The notes beneath the pieces are model-generated. The model was not told the DNA's origin, did not search any database, and worked only from the letters and a program-made list of their open reading frames with translations. From JAOXRU01 sp965247735 (GTDB taxonomy: Bacteria > Bacteroidota > Bacteroidia > Flavobacteriales > Flavobacteriaceae), in the NCBI GenBank assembly GCA_965247735.1, contig CBDFHN010000002.1, forward strand, positions 4,216,001-4,280,000: a stretch of 64,000 bases of DNA. Reading direction: 5' to 3'. Each line of letters opens with the position of its first letter. Position 1 is the stretch's first letter. The translations under genes were made by a program, and so were the position numbers. This document shows positions 28,205-35,508 of this stretch, piece after piece.

Positions 28205-28212
28205 TACCTTTG
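28181..28212 (+). promoter_or_regulatory. metK promoter
   Basis: TTG at 28181-28183, then 21 bp, then TACCTTTG at 28205-28212: a good Bacteroidota promoter (TTG-N17-23-TAnnTTTG). Transcription would begin near 28218, directly before the SAM-II-like aptamer. Confidence 0.65.
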
Positions 28213-28229
28213 TCGCAAGAAACAATAAT

Positions 28230-28278
28230 GAGGAAAGATTTGATCTGATTGCGACCTCAATAAAAAATGCTAAAGCAG
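28230..28278 (+). promoter_or_regulatory. SAM-II-like riboswitch aptamer upstream of metK
   Basis: The conserved core GATTTGATCTGATTGC and the tail AAAAAATGCTAAAG match my memory of the SAM-II consensus. Stem P1 is GAGG (28230-28233) with CCTC (28255-28258). The pseudoknot can form from CTG (28245-28247) with CAG (28276-28278) and GC (28251-28252) with GC (28269-28270). SAM-II binds S-adenosylmethionine and controls methionine/SAM genes, and the next gene is SAM synthetase. No covariance search was possible here. Confidence 0.68.
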
Positions 28279-28320
28279 TGTAAACTTCTTTGCGGCATCC
28301 GTCAAATCTTTCTTCTTTTT
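28230..28320 (+). promoter_or_regulatory. Candidate expression platform of the metK leader
   Basis: Bases 28230-28243 can pair with 28302-28315 (14 bp, one G-U), and T5 follows at 28316-28320. Nested inside, GC(T)AAAG (28269-28275) pairs with CTTTGC (28288-28293). Both stems use bases the aptamer needs, so this fold and the ligand-bound fold exclude each other. Confidence 0.5.
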
Positions 28321-28344
28321 ATAGACTCATAAAAATTAGTTATT

Positions 28345-29601
28345 ATGGCTTATTTATTTACTTCAGAATCCGTAAGTGAAGGACATCCAGATAAAATTGC
28401 AGATCAAATTAGTGATGCGTTATTAGATAATTTTTTAGCTTTTGATGCAGATAGTAAAGTAGCATGCGAAACACTTGTAACCACAGGGCAGGTAATATTG
28501 GCAGGTGAAGTTAAAAGTAAAACCTATTTAGATGTTCAGCATATTGCTAGAGAAACCATCAATAAAATTGGATATACAAAAGGTGAATATCAGTTTAGTG
28601 GTGATTCTTGTGGAGTAATTTCTTTAATACATGAGCAATCTCAAGATATTAATCAAGGTGTTGATAGGGCTACAAAAGAAGAACAAGGTGCAGGAGATCA
28701 GGGAATGATGTTTGGGTATGCTACCAATGAAACAGAAAGCTTTATGCCTTTGGCATTGGACATATCTCATAAGATGCTTCAAGTTTTGGCCGATTTGAGA
28801 AAAGATGGAAAAGAAATTAGCTATTTAAGGCCAGATGCAAAAGCACAGGTTACTATAGAATATAGCGACGATAATGTGCCCCAACGTATAGATACTATTG
28901 TGCTTTCTACACAGCATGATGATTTTAATGAAGACGATGAAGTGATGCTTGCTAAAATTAAGGAAGATGTTTTAAGTATTTTAATTCCTAAAGTAAAAGC
29001 ACAATTTCCAGCAAAAGTTAGCGCGTTGTTTAATGATGAAATCACTTATCATATCAATCCAACAGGGAAGTTTGTAATTGGTGGTCCTCATGGTGATTCT
29101 GGACTTACTGGAAGAAAAATTATAGTAGATACCTACGGAGGAAAAGGAGCGCATGGAGGTGGAGCTTTTAGTGGTAAAGATCCAAGTAAAGTAGATAGGA
29201 GTGCTGCATATGCCGCTAGACATATTGCAAAAAATTTGGTAGCTGCAGGTGTTGCTGACGAAGTTTTAATTCAAGTGAGTTATGCAATTGGCGTGGTAGA
29301 ACCTACATCTATTTTTGTAGATACTTATGGTACTGTAAAGGTGTCTTTATCTGATGGTGAAATTGCGAAAAAAGTGGCTTCAATTTTTGATATGAAACCA
29401 TTTGCTATCGAAAGCAGATTAAAACTTAGAAACCCTATCTATTTAGAAACAGCTGCTTATGGACATATGGGGAAAGAATCAAAAAAAGTAACTAAAGTTT
29501 TTGAATCGCCTTATAATGGTCGTATCGAAAAAGAAGTAGAATTATTTACATGGGAAAAACTAGATTTTGTGGATGTTGTTAAAAAAGCATTTGCTATTTA
29601 G
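28345..29601 (+). CDS. metK: S-adenosylmethionine synthetase
   Basis: A 418-residue cytoplasmic enzyme that makes SAM from methionine and ATP. All three signature segments are present: GHPDKIADQISDALLD near residue 14, QDINQGVD further on, GGPHGDSGLTGRKIIVDTYG near 248, and the P-loop-like GGGAFSGKDPSKVDRS near 271. The length is somewhat above the usual 385-400. It is the single gene behind the SAM-II-like leader and ends at a strong terminator. The ATG lies 24 bp after the T-run of the proposed platform. Confidence 0.97.
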   Translation: MAYLFTSESVSEGHPDKIADQISDALLDNFLAFDADSKVACETLVTTGQVILAGEVKSKTYLDVQHIARETINKIGYTKGEYQFSGDSCGVISLIHEQSQDINQGVDRATKEEQGAGDQGMMFGYATNETESFMPLALDISHKMLQVLADLRKDGKEISYLRPDAKAQVTIEYSDDNVPQRIDTIVLSTQHDDFNEDDEVMLAKIKEDVLSILIPKVKAQFPAKVSALFNDEITYHINPTGKFVIGGPHGDSGLTGRKIIVDTYGGKGAHGGGAFSGKDPSKVDRSAAYAARHIAKNLVAAGVADEVLIQVSYAIGVVEPTSIFVDTYGTVKVSLSDGEIAKKVASIFDMKPFAIESRLKLRNPIYLETAAYGHMGKESKKVTKVFESPYNGRIEKEVELFTWEKLDFVDVVKKAFAI

Positions 29602-29627
29602 TTTTTTACCTTATTAAAAATAAACTT

Positions 29628-29658
29628 AAGCCCTGATTTTTTTATCAGGGCTTTTTTT
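29628..29658 (+). terminator. Terminator of metK
   Basis: Stem AAGCCCTGAT / ATCAGGGCTT (29628-29637 with 29644-29652) followed by a T-run. Confidence 0.9.
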
Positions 29659-29721
29659 GTACTTGTTTCAAAAATTGTAGATTTACGGAAGTCATTTTTA
29701 AAACACTAACATCAAATTTTT

Positions 29722-31656
29722 ATGAACCGGATTATTCTTAACTTCCTTTCCTTAGTATTAATTGCATCAGCGATAATTGGATGCAAGGAAACAAACACTG
29801 AAACAGCAATAGTTAAAGAGGTCAATACCTATGTAAAAGATAACTACACAAAACAAGAGGTAGATATAAAAATGCGCGATGGTAAAACCTTACACACCTC
29901 TATTTATTCTCCAAAAGATACGAGTAAAAAGTATCCTATAATTATGCAACGTACTCCATATGGCTCAAAACCTTATGGTGAAGGAAAGTTAAAGACTAAG
30001 ATAGCGCCTAATCAACACATGATGAAAGATGGATATATTGTAGTTTATCAGGATGTAAGAGGTCGTTGGTTAAGTGAAGGAACATATGATAATATGAGAG
30101 CCTATAACCCTAATAAAAAAGGAAACGAAATTGATGAAAGCTCCGATACTTATGATAGCATAGAGTGGTTGGTAAATAACGTGGAAAACAATAATGGAAA
30201 TGTTGGGATATGGGGAATTTCTTATCCAGGACATTATGCAACATTTGCAACTGTAGATGCGCATCCAGCATTAAAAGCAGCTTCTCCACAAGCATGTATT
30301 GGTGATTTCTTTTTTGATGACTTTCACCATAATGGGGCATATTTATTGAGCTACTTTAGAGCAACTTCATTATTTGGTACACCAAGACCAGAAGGAAAGC
30401 CTATTGATAGTGCTTGGTATGAGTTGCCAAAATTACCGTCACAAGATCAGTATCAGTTTTTCCTAGATGCTGGGCCTTTAAAAAACCTGAACAAATATTT
30501 TCAGTATGATATAGCTGATGATAAAAGTTTAAAAACCGAAGATATGGTTGACGATTATTTTTGGAATGAACTTAAAGAACATCCAAATTACGATGAGGTT
30601 TGGGAGAGTAAGGGTTTAATTCAACATTTAAAAAATGTAAAACCAAGTGTAGCAACTATGATTGTAGGTGGTTGGTTTGATGCTGAAGACTTATATGGAC
30701 CATTAGAAACGTATAAAAACATAGAAAAATATAATAAAGGAAATTACAATACTATGGTATTTGGACCATGGGATCATGGAGCTTGGGCAAGAAATATTGA
30801 TAAAAATATCGTAGGAAATTATTATTTTGGAGACAATATCTCAAGATTTTTCCAGAAAGATATAGAAACCAAATTTTTTAATCACTTTTTAAAAGGTTCT
30901 GGAGATCATAATAGTGGATTACCAGAAGCTTATGTTTTTGATTCTGGAAAAAAAGAATGGAAGACATATGATAGTTGGCCTCCAGCAGGAGTAATAAAGC
31001 AATCTTTTTTCTTGTCTAAAGAGGAAACATTAACGGCTGAAAATAAAGAAGCTACTGGAATAGACTTTATTTCTGATATAAAACATCCTGTTCCTTATTC
31101 TGAGGATATAAAAAGTGTATTTACACCAAGAAAGTACATGACAGACGATCAGCGTTTTGCAGCAAGAAGACCTGATGTTCTAGTTTTTGAAACAGAAATA
31201 TTAGAAGATGACTTAACCTTGTCTGGTGATATACTAGCTAAGTTAAAAGTAGCAACTACTGGTACAGCTGCAGATTGGATTGTGAAAGTTATAGATGTAC
31301 ACCCAGCCGATGCTAAAAACCATGATGATATGCAAGATCATCTAAAAATGAGTAATTACCATATGATGGTACGTAGTGAGGTAATGAGAGGAAGGTTTAG
31401 AAATAGCTTTTCAAATCCTGAACCTTTTGTGCCAAATAAAAAAACGGAAGTGAATATTAAGCTTCAAGATGTTTTTCATACCATTAAAAAAGGACATAAA
31501 TTACAGATACAAGTACAGAGTACCTGGTTTCCTCTAATAGATCTTAATCCGCAGACTTACGTTGATAATATCTTTAAAGCTGATGAAACCGATTTTAAAA
31601 CACAAACACATACCGTTTTTACAGACTCTAGTATTGAGTTTACCGTGTTGAAGTAA
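29722..31656 (+). CDS. CocE/NonD family hydrolase lipoprotein
   Basis: A 644-residue protein with a lipoprotein signal (lipobox IIGC at about 18-21). The X-Pro dipeptidyl-peptidase/cocaine-esterase type alpha/beta-hydrolase domain has the nucleophile Ser167 in GISYPGHYA, an aspartate in GGWFDAEDLYGP and a histidine in GPWDHGAWARN. A C-terminal beta-sandwich (about 490-644) is typical of the family. Family members cleave acyl-amide or ester bonds in beta-lactams, cocaine, glutaryl groups or proline peptides; the true substrate here is unknown. It stands alone between two terminators and is probably periplasmic or membrane-anchored. Confidence 0.9.
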   Translation: MNRIILNFLSLVLIASAIIGCKETNTETAIVKEVNTYVKDNYTKQEVDIKMRDGKTLHTSIYSPKDTSKKYPIIMQRTPYGSKPYGEGKLKTKIAPNQHMMKDGYIVVYQDVRGRWLSEGTYDNMRAYNPNKKGNEIDESSDTYDSIEWLVNNVENNNGNVGIWGISYPGHYATFATVDAHPALKAASPQACIGDFFFDDFHHNGAYLLSYFRATSLFGTPRPEGKPIDSAWYELPKLPSQDQYQFFLDAGPLKNLNKYFQYDIADDKSLKTEDMVDDYFWNELKEHPNYDEVWESKGLIQHLKNVKPSVATMIVGGWFDAEDLYGPLETYKNIEKYNKGNYNTMVFGPWDHGAWARNIDKNIVGNYYFGDNISRFFQKDIETKFFNHFLKGSGDHNSGLPEAYVFDSGKKEWKTYDSWPPAGVIKQSFFLSKEETLTAENKEATGIDFISDIKHPVPYSEDIKSVFTPRKYMTDDQRFAARRPDVLVFETEILEDDLTLSGDILAKLKVATTGTAADWIVKVIDVHPADAKNHDDMQDHLKMSNYHMMVRSEVMRGRFRNSFSNPEPFVPNKKTEVNIKLQDVFHTIKKGHKLQIQVQSTWFPLIDLNPQTYVDNIFKADETDFKTQTHTVFTDSSIEFTVLK

Positions 31657-31678
31657 TTTTTTTAAATTAATAATGTAT

Positions 31679-31712
31679 AGAAGAAACCTTTTTTGGGTTT
31701 CTTCTATTTTTT
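31679..31712. terminator. Terminator between the CocE-type and hxlR genes
   Basis: Perfect stem AGAAGAAACC / GGTTTCTTCT (31679-31688 with 31696-31705) followed by ATTTTTTG. It lies between convergent genes. Confidence 0.82.
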
Positions 31713-31752
31713 GTCATAAAATCAAATATAGATGGCTAAGAGTAGAATAGTA

Positions 31753-32166
31753 TTATCTATTTTCAAACATGTGATACATGTTTTTAATAAATTCCTCTTT
31801 GTTAGATTTAAATTTTGATACAAATGGTTTAGCACTATCTTTTAAATGATCATTTAAATTAGTATTACTCCAATCTGCAATTTCTAAAAGTATAGGAAGC
31901 AATTCTTTTCCTTTTTTGGTAAGACTATAGATGTTTGTTTTCTTATTGCCTTCCATTTTTCCCTTAACAATTATATCCAATTCCTTAAGTTTTGATAATC
32001 TATTGGAAAGGATATCTGTTGATATTTTTTCACTAGAATTACTAAAATCGGTATATGTTTTTTTACCAGAAAACATCATGTCTCTAATTATTAATAGCGA
32101 CCATTTGTCTCCTATAATATCTAATGCTGAACTAATTGGGCAATCGGATCTATGTTTAACTGTCAT
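31753..32166 (-). CDS. HxlR-family transcriptional regulator
   Basis: A 137-residue winged-helix protein. The family core is clear: CPISSALDIIGDKWSLLIIRDMMFSGKKTYTDF near the N-terminus (Cys9 onward), ISTDILSNRLSKLKELDIIV as the recognition region, and YSLTKKGKELLPIL in the wing. The N-terminal cysteine just before the first helix is used for redox or electrophile sensing in several members (HypR, QorR), so a thiol switch is possible. It is divergent from a flavin monooxygenase and DoxX gene. Two copies of a palindromic 16-bp motif lie in the shared 92-bp region. Confidence 0.92.
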   Translation of the reverse strand: MTVKHRSDCPISSALDIIGDKWSLLIIRDMMFSGKKTYTDFSNSSEKISTDILSNRLSKLKELDIIVKGKMEGNKKTNIYSLTKKGKELLPILLEIADWSNTNLNDHLKDSAKPFVSKFKSNKEEFIKNMYHMFENR

Positions 32167-32174
32167 TGTAAAAT

Positions 32175-32190
32175 ATTTTTACTTGGAAAA
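32175..32190. promoter_or_regulatory. Candidate HxlR operator 1
   Basis: ATTTTTACTTGGAAAA, identical to operator 2. It overlaps the palindrome ACTTGG-AAAAA-CCAAGT (32181-32197). Confidence 0.55.
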
Positions 32191-32205
32191 ACCAAGTTAT
32201 TTGTT

Positions 32206-32221
32206 ATTTTTACTTGGAAAA
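32206..32221. promoter_or_regulatory. Candidate HxlR operator 2
   Basis: An exact second copy of the 16-bp motif, 31 bp from the first, which is three helical turns. Its palindrome half is weaker (AAAAGT instead of CCAAGT). It adjoins the -7 box of hxlR. Confidence 0.55.
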
Positions 32222-32252
32222 CAAAAGTAAAATAAGTTGAATTAAGTTCAAA
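32222..32252 (-). promoter_or_regulatory. hxlR promoter
   Basis: On the minus strand a TTTG at 32252-32249, 19 bp, then TACTTTTG at 32229-32222: an ideal Bacteroidota promoter. Its transcript would start close to operator 2, consistent with autorepression. Confidence 0.65.
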
Positions 32253-32258
32253 AAAAAT

Positions 32259-33422
32259 ATGAAAGATTCTGAAATAGCAATTTTAGGGGCGGGAGTAGGA
32301 GGGTTAACTACTGCAATTGCGTTATCTCAAAACGGATTTAGGAATATTAGCATTTTTGAACAACGAGATACATCAAAAACTATTGGAGCAGGAATGGTTT
32401 TATGGGCAAATGCAAGTAGCATACTTCATAAATTGAATTTATTAAAAGAGGTAGAAAAAGCAGGTGGAAGATTATATAAAATGCAGCGTTGGTCTAAAAA
32501 TAATGAGTTTTTTGGAGCGATTACCATTGCTGAAATTGATAAGGAGATTGGTTCAGAAAGTTTTTCAATTAGCAGAATAGATTTGCAAAAGTTACTTTTA
32601 AAAAGAGCAACAGAATTAAACATTAATATGTTTTACAGTCATAAAGTATTAAAACTGTCAGATAAGGATGATAGTACTGTCATTACTTTTGACAACGATA
32701 AAAAAGTAACTGCAGCTATTGTAATAGGAGCAGATGGAAGAAAGAACTCAATTGCAAGGAAATATGTAAACGGTACTAACAAACCTATCTACCAAGATTT
32801 TGTCAATTGGATTGGAATTGTAGAATGTAATATTCCTGTTTTTATTGAAAATAATGTGTTAGATTTTTGGGGTTGTGGAGAGCGGTTTGGCATTGTACCT
32901 ATCAATAAATACAAAGCATATTGGGCTGGAGGAAAAAAGCTGCCTTTAAATTCTCCTTTAAAAGGTAAAGATAATAAAACACAAATATTAAAATTATTTG
33001 CTTCTTGGTCTCCAAAAATCAAAGAAATAATTACACTAACCAAGGAAACAGATATTAAATATATAGAAGTATTTGATCATGATCCTATATTAAAATGGTA
33101 CAAAAATAATGTATGCTTAATTGGCGATGCTGCTCATGCTGCATTACCAACTTCCGGGCAAGGTGCTTGCCAGGCTATAGAAGATGCTTGGCATTTTTCT
33201 AATTGTTTAAAAAAGGCAAAAACAAAAGAAGAGGCTTTTGATGAATTTCAACAGATTAGATTTCAAAAAACAACAGCAATAATGATGACAGGTAGAGGTT
33301 TTGCAAAATTGCTATTTAATGAAGATTCATCATTCTGTGAAGAAAGAAACCTTAATGCAAAAAACAATGACTACACAAGTGAAGCTAAAAACATAGCAAA
33401 ATTGTGGTCACAAAATTTATAA
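32259..33422 (+). CDS. FAD-dependent monooxygenase (aromatic hydroxylase type)
   Basis: A 387-residue flavoprotein of the p-hydroxybenzoate hydroxylase/TetX group. The Rossmann motif GAGVGGLTTAIAL is at about 10-22, the FEQRDTSKTIGAG segment is near 35, the DG motif IGADGRKNSIARKY is near 157, and the FAD ribityl-binding GD motif CLIGDAAHAALPTSGQGAC is near 286. It uses NAD(P)H and oxygen to hydroxylate a small substrate in the cytoplasm; the substrate is not readable. It is divergent from hxlR, so it is probably repressed by it, and is followed 21 bp later by the DoxX gene. Confidence 0.9.
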   Translation: MKDSEIAILGAGVGGLTTAIALSQNGFRNISIFEQRDTSKTIGAGMVLWANASSILHKLNLLKEVEKAGGRLYKMQRWSKNNEFFGAITIAEIDKEIGSESFSISRIDLQKLLLKRATELNINMFYSHKVLKLSDKDDSTVITFDNDKKVTAAIVIGADGRKNSIARKYVNGTNKPIYQDFVNWIGIVECNIPVFIENNVLDFWGCGERFGIVPINKYKAYWAGGKKLPLNSPLKGKDNKTQILKLFASWSPKIKEIITLTKETDIKYIEVFDHDPILKWYKNNVCLIGDAAHAALPTSGQGACQAIEDAWHFSNCLKKAKTKEEAFDEFQQIRFQKTTAIMMTGRGFAKLLFNEDSSFCEERNLNAKNNDYTSEAKNIAKLWSQNL

Positions 33423-33443
33423 TTAAAACTCTAAATAATTAAA

Positions 33444-33863
33444 ATGGAAAAAGTAGTAAAGTATACAAACAGAATTGGAAGGGTTTTGTTTAGTCTTATT
33501 TTTATAGCAAGTGGATTGAGTAAAATTGTAGATTGGGATAAAACTAGTTCTTATATGGAAGCCAACAATATGAAATTCATTCCTTTTTTTTTAATAATAG
33601 CAATTGCTTTTCAAGTATTGGGAGGGCTATCAATAATTTTAAATTATAAAATAAAAATAGGGATTGTCTTATTATTAATTTTCATGGTTCCAGCAACATT
33701 TATTTTTCATGATTTTTGGACTTTAGTTGATACAACTGAAATTGAAGAAACAATAAAGCAGTTAGAAATGGTATCGTTTTTAAAAAATAGTGCAATTATT
33801 GGTGCATTGTTAATGTTGTTTAGTGAAAAAAACAAACAGAATAATATTCCTTTATCGAGTTAG
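33444..33863 (+). CDS. DoxX family membrane protein
   Basis: A 139-residue inner-membrane protein with four predicted helices. The family feature IASGLSKIVDWDKT lies after the first helix (residue about 22) and FIFHDFW before the last. DoxX proteins are linked to quinone or thiol redox functions in several bacteria. It is in operon with the monooxygenase, which suggests a joint role in detoxifying or modifying an electrophile. A strong terminator follows. Confidence 0.85.
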   Translation: MEKVVKYTNRIGRVLFSLIFIASGLSKIVDWDKTSSYMEANNMKFIPFFLIIAIAFQVLGGLSIILNYKIKIGIVLLLIFMVPATFIFHDFWTLVDTTEIEETIKQLEMVSFLKNSAIIGALLMLFSEKNKQNNIPLSS

Positions 33864-33878
33864 ATAGAGGTTTATTTC

Positions 33879-33932
33879 AGCAAATAATACTTGTAAGTAA
33901 GTTGTTGTTAGTATTATTTGCTAATTTTTTTT
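33879..33932 (+). terminator. Terminator of the monooxygenase-doxX operon
   Basis: Perfect 13-bp stem AGCAAATAATACT / AGTATTATTTGCT (33879-33891 with 33910-33922) followed by a T8 run. Confidence 0.88.
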
Positions 33933-34011
33933 AAAAAGAATAAAAAAAGCTTGGTTATTAGGTTTTATTTTATGAATATTTGTAAAACAAAGTTCAAAAA
34001 CTTATTGAAGT

Positions 34012-34114
34012 GTTATCAAGAAAGGCGGAGGGATAGACCCTGTGAAGCCTTAGCAACCCTTTAAGAAATTAAAGAAGGTGCTAAATTCTACTCCTAATTA
34101 TAGGGATAGATAAC
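34012..34114 (+). promoter_or_regulatory. SAM-I (S-box) riboswitch upstream of metY
   Basis: Stem P1 is GTTATC (34012-34017) with GATAAC (34109-34114). Between them are the invariant S-box blocks AAGAAAGGCGGAGGGA, TGAAGCCTTAGCAACC and AAGGTGCTAAATTC. The RNA binds SAM and should switch off the metY-metX/thrA genes when SAM is plentiful. A 10-bp imperfect stem follows at 34118-34142 (AGAAATTACT/AGTAAATTCT) with T5 a few bases later, a possible weak terminator. Confidence 0.95.
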
Positions 34115-34227
34115 AAAAGAAATTACTGTTCTAGTAAATTCTAAATTCTTTTTAACATTTTTCTTATAGTTCGTATAAAAAAAACGCACGGTTTGACTTT
34201 TTAATTTTTAATTAAAAATAAAGAAAA

Positions 34228-35502
34228 ATGAGTACAGAAAAATTAGCAACACAGGCATTACACGCAGGACATGATGTAACAAAAAACGGAGGAACAAGAG
34301 CGGTGCCTATTTACCAAACATCATCTTATGTTTTTAACGACTCGGATCATGCAGCAAATTTATTTAATCTTAGCGAAGCAGGATATATTTATACCAGATT
34401 GAATAATCCAACAAATGATGTTTTAGAACAGCGTTTGGCTGCCTTGGAAGGTGGTATTGGTGCAGTAGTTACTGCATCGGGTACAGCAGCAATAACAACT
34501 ACATTACTAACATTATTAAAATCTGGAGATCATATTGTGGCTTCTAGTAGCTTGTATGGCGGAACATATAACTTGTTAAATGTTACTCTAGCAAGATTCG
34601 GGATCACCACAACATTTGTAGATGGTAATAATCCTGAAAATTTTAAAAAAGCAGCTAAAGATAATACTAGAGCTATTTTTGTAGAATCACTAGGTAATCC
34701 TAAATTGGATGTATTGGATATTGCTGCTATTGCTGAGGTATCTAAAGGTTTAAAAGTGCCTTTTATTGTAGATAATACAGTTGCTACACCAGCATTATTG
34801 AATCCTATTGCACATGGTGCAAATATTGTAATTCATTCTCTAACCAAATACATTAGTGGTAATGGAACTTCCTTAGGTGGAGCTATTATTGATGCAGGTA
34901 CTTTTGATTGGACAAATGGAAATTTCCCTGAATTTACCGAACCATCAGCAGGATATCACGGATTGGTATATTCCGAAGTTATAGGAGCAGCTTCTTTTAT
35001 TGCAAAAGCAAGAATTGAAGGACTTAGAGATTATGGCGCAGCGTTGAGTCCGTTTAATGCATTTCAAATTATACAAGGCCTAGAAACCTTAACATTACGA
35101 ATTAAAAAACATAGCGAGAATGCTTTGGAATTAGCAGAGTGGCTAGCTTCTAGACCAGAAGTAGCTTGGGTAAATTATCCAGGGCTAGCAACTAGCAAGT
35201 ATAAAAAACTAGCTGATAAATATTTATCAGAAGGGCAAAGTGGTATTGTAACTTTTGGTCCAGCTAAAGGGTTTGAAGCTGCAAAAACGATAGCTAACGA
35301 AACCAAGTTATTTTCTTTATTAGCAAATATTGGAGATACCAAATCGTTAATTATTCATCCAGCAAGTACTACACATCAACAATTATCTGAGGAGCAACAA
35401 GAGTCAACAGGGGTAAGTCAAGATTTGTTGAGGTTATCTGTTGGTCTAGAAGATATAGAAGATCTAAAAGCAGATTTAGTTGCAGCTTTTGAAAAATTAT
35501 AA
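34228..35502 (+). CDS. metY: O-acetylhomoserine sulfhydrylase (Cys/Met metabolism PLP enzyme)
   Basis: A 424-residue PLP enzyme that makes homocysteine from O-acetylhomoserine and sulfide. The length and the N-terminal ATQALHAGHD..TRAVPIYQTSSY are typical of MetY rather than the 380-400-residue cystathionine enzymes. The PLP lysine is Lys207 in VIHSLTKYISGNG. It is the first gene behind the SAM-I riboswitch and its stop is 6 bp before the fused MetX-ThrA gene, whose first domain makes its substrate. Confidence 0.93.
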   Translation: MSTEKLATQALHAGHDVTKNGGTRAVPIYQTSSYVFNDSDHAANLFNLSEAGYIYTRLNNPTNDVLEQRLAALEGGIGAVVTASGTAAITTTLLTLLKSGDHIVASSSLYGGTYNLLNVTLARFGITTTFVDGNNPENFKKAAKDNTRAIFVESLGNPKLDVLDIAAIAEVSKGLKVPFIVDNTVATPALLNPIAHGANIVIHSLTKYISGNGTSLGGAIIDAGTFDWTNGNFPEFTEPSAGYHGLVYSEVIGAASFIAKARIEGLRDYGAALSPFNAFQIIQGLETLTLRIKKHSENALELAEWLASRPEVAWVNYPGLATSKYKKLADKYLSEGQSGIVTFGPAKGFEAAKTIANETKLFSLLANIGDTKSLIIHPASTTHQQLSEEQQESTGVSQDLLRLSVGLEDIEDLKADLVAAFEKL

Positions 35503-35508
35503 ATTAAG

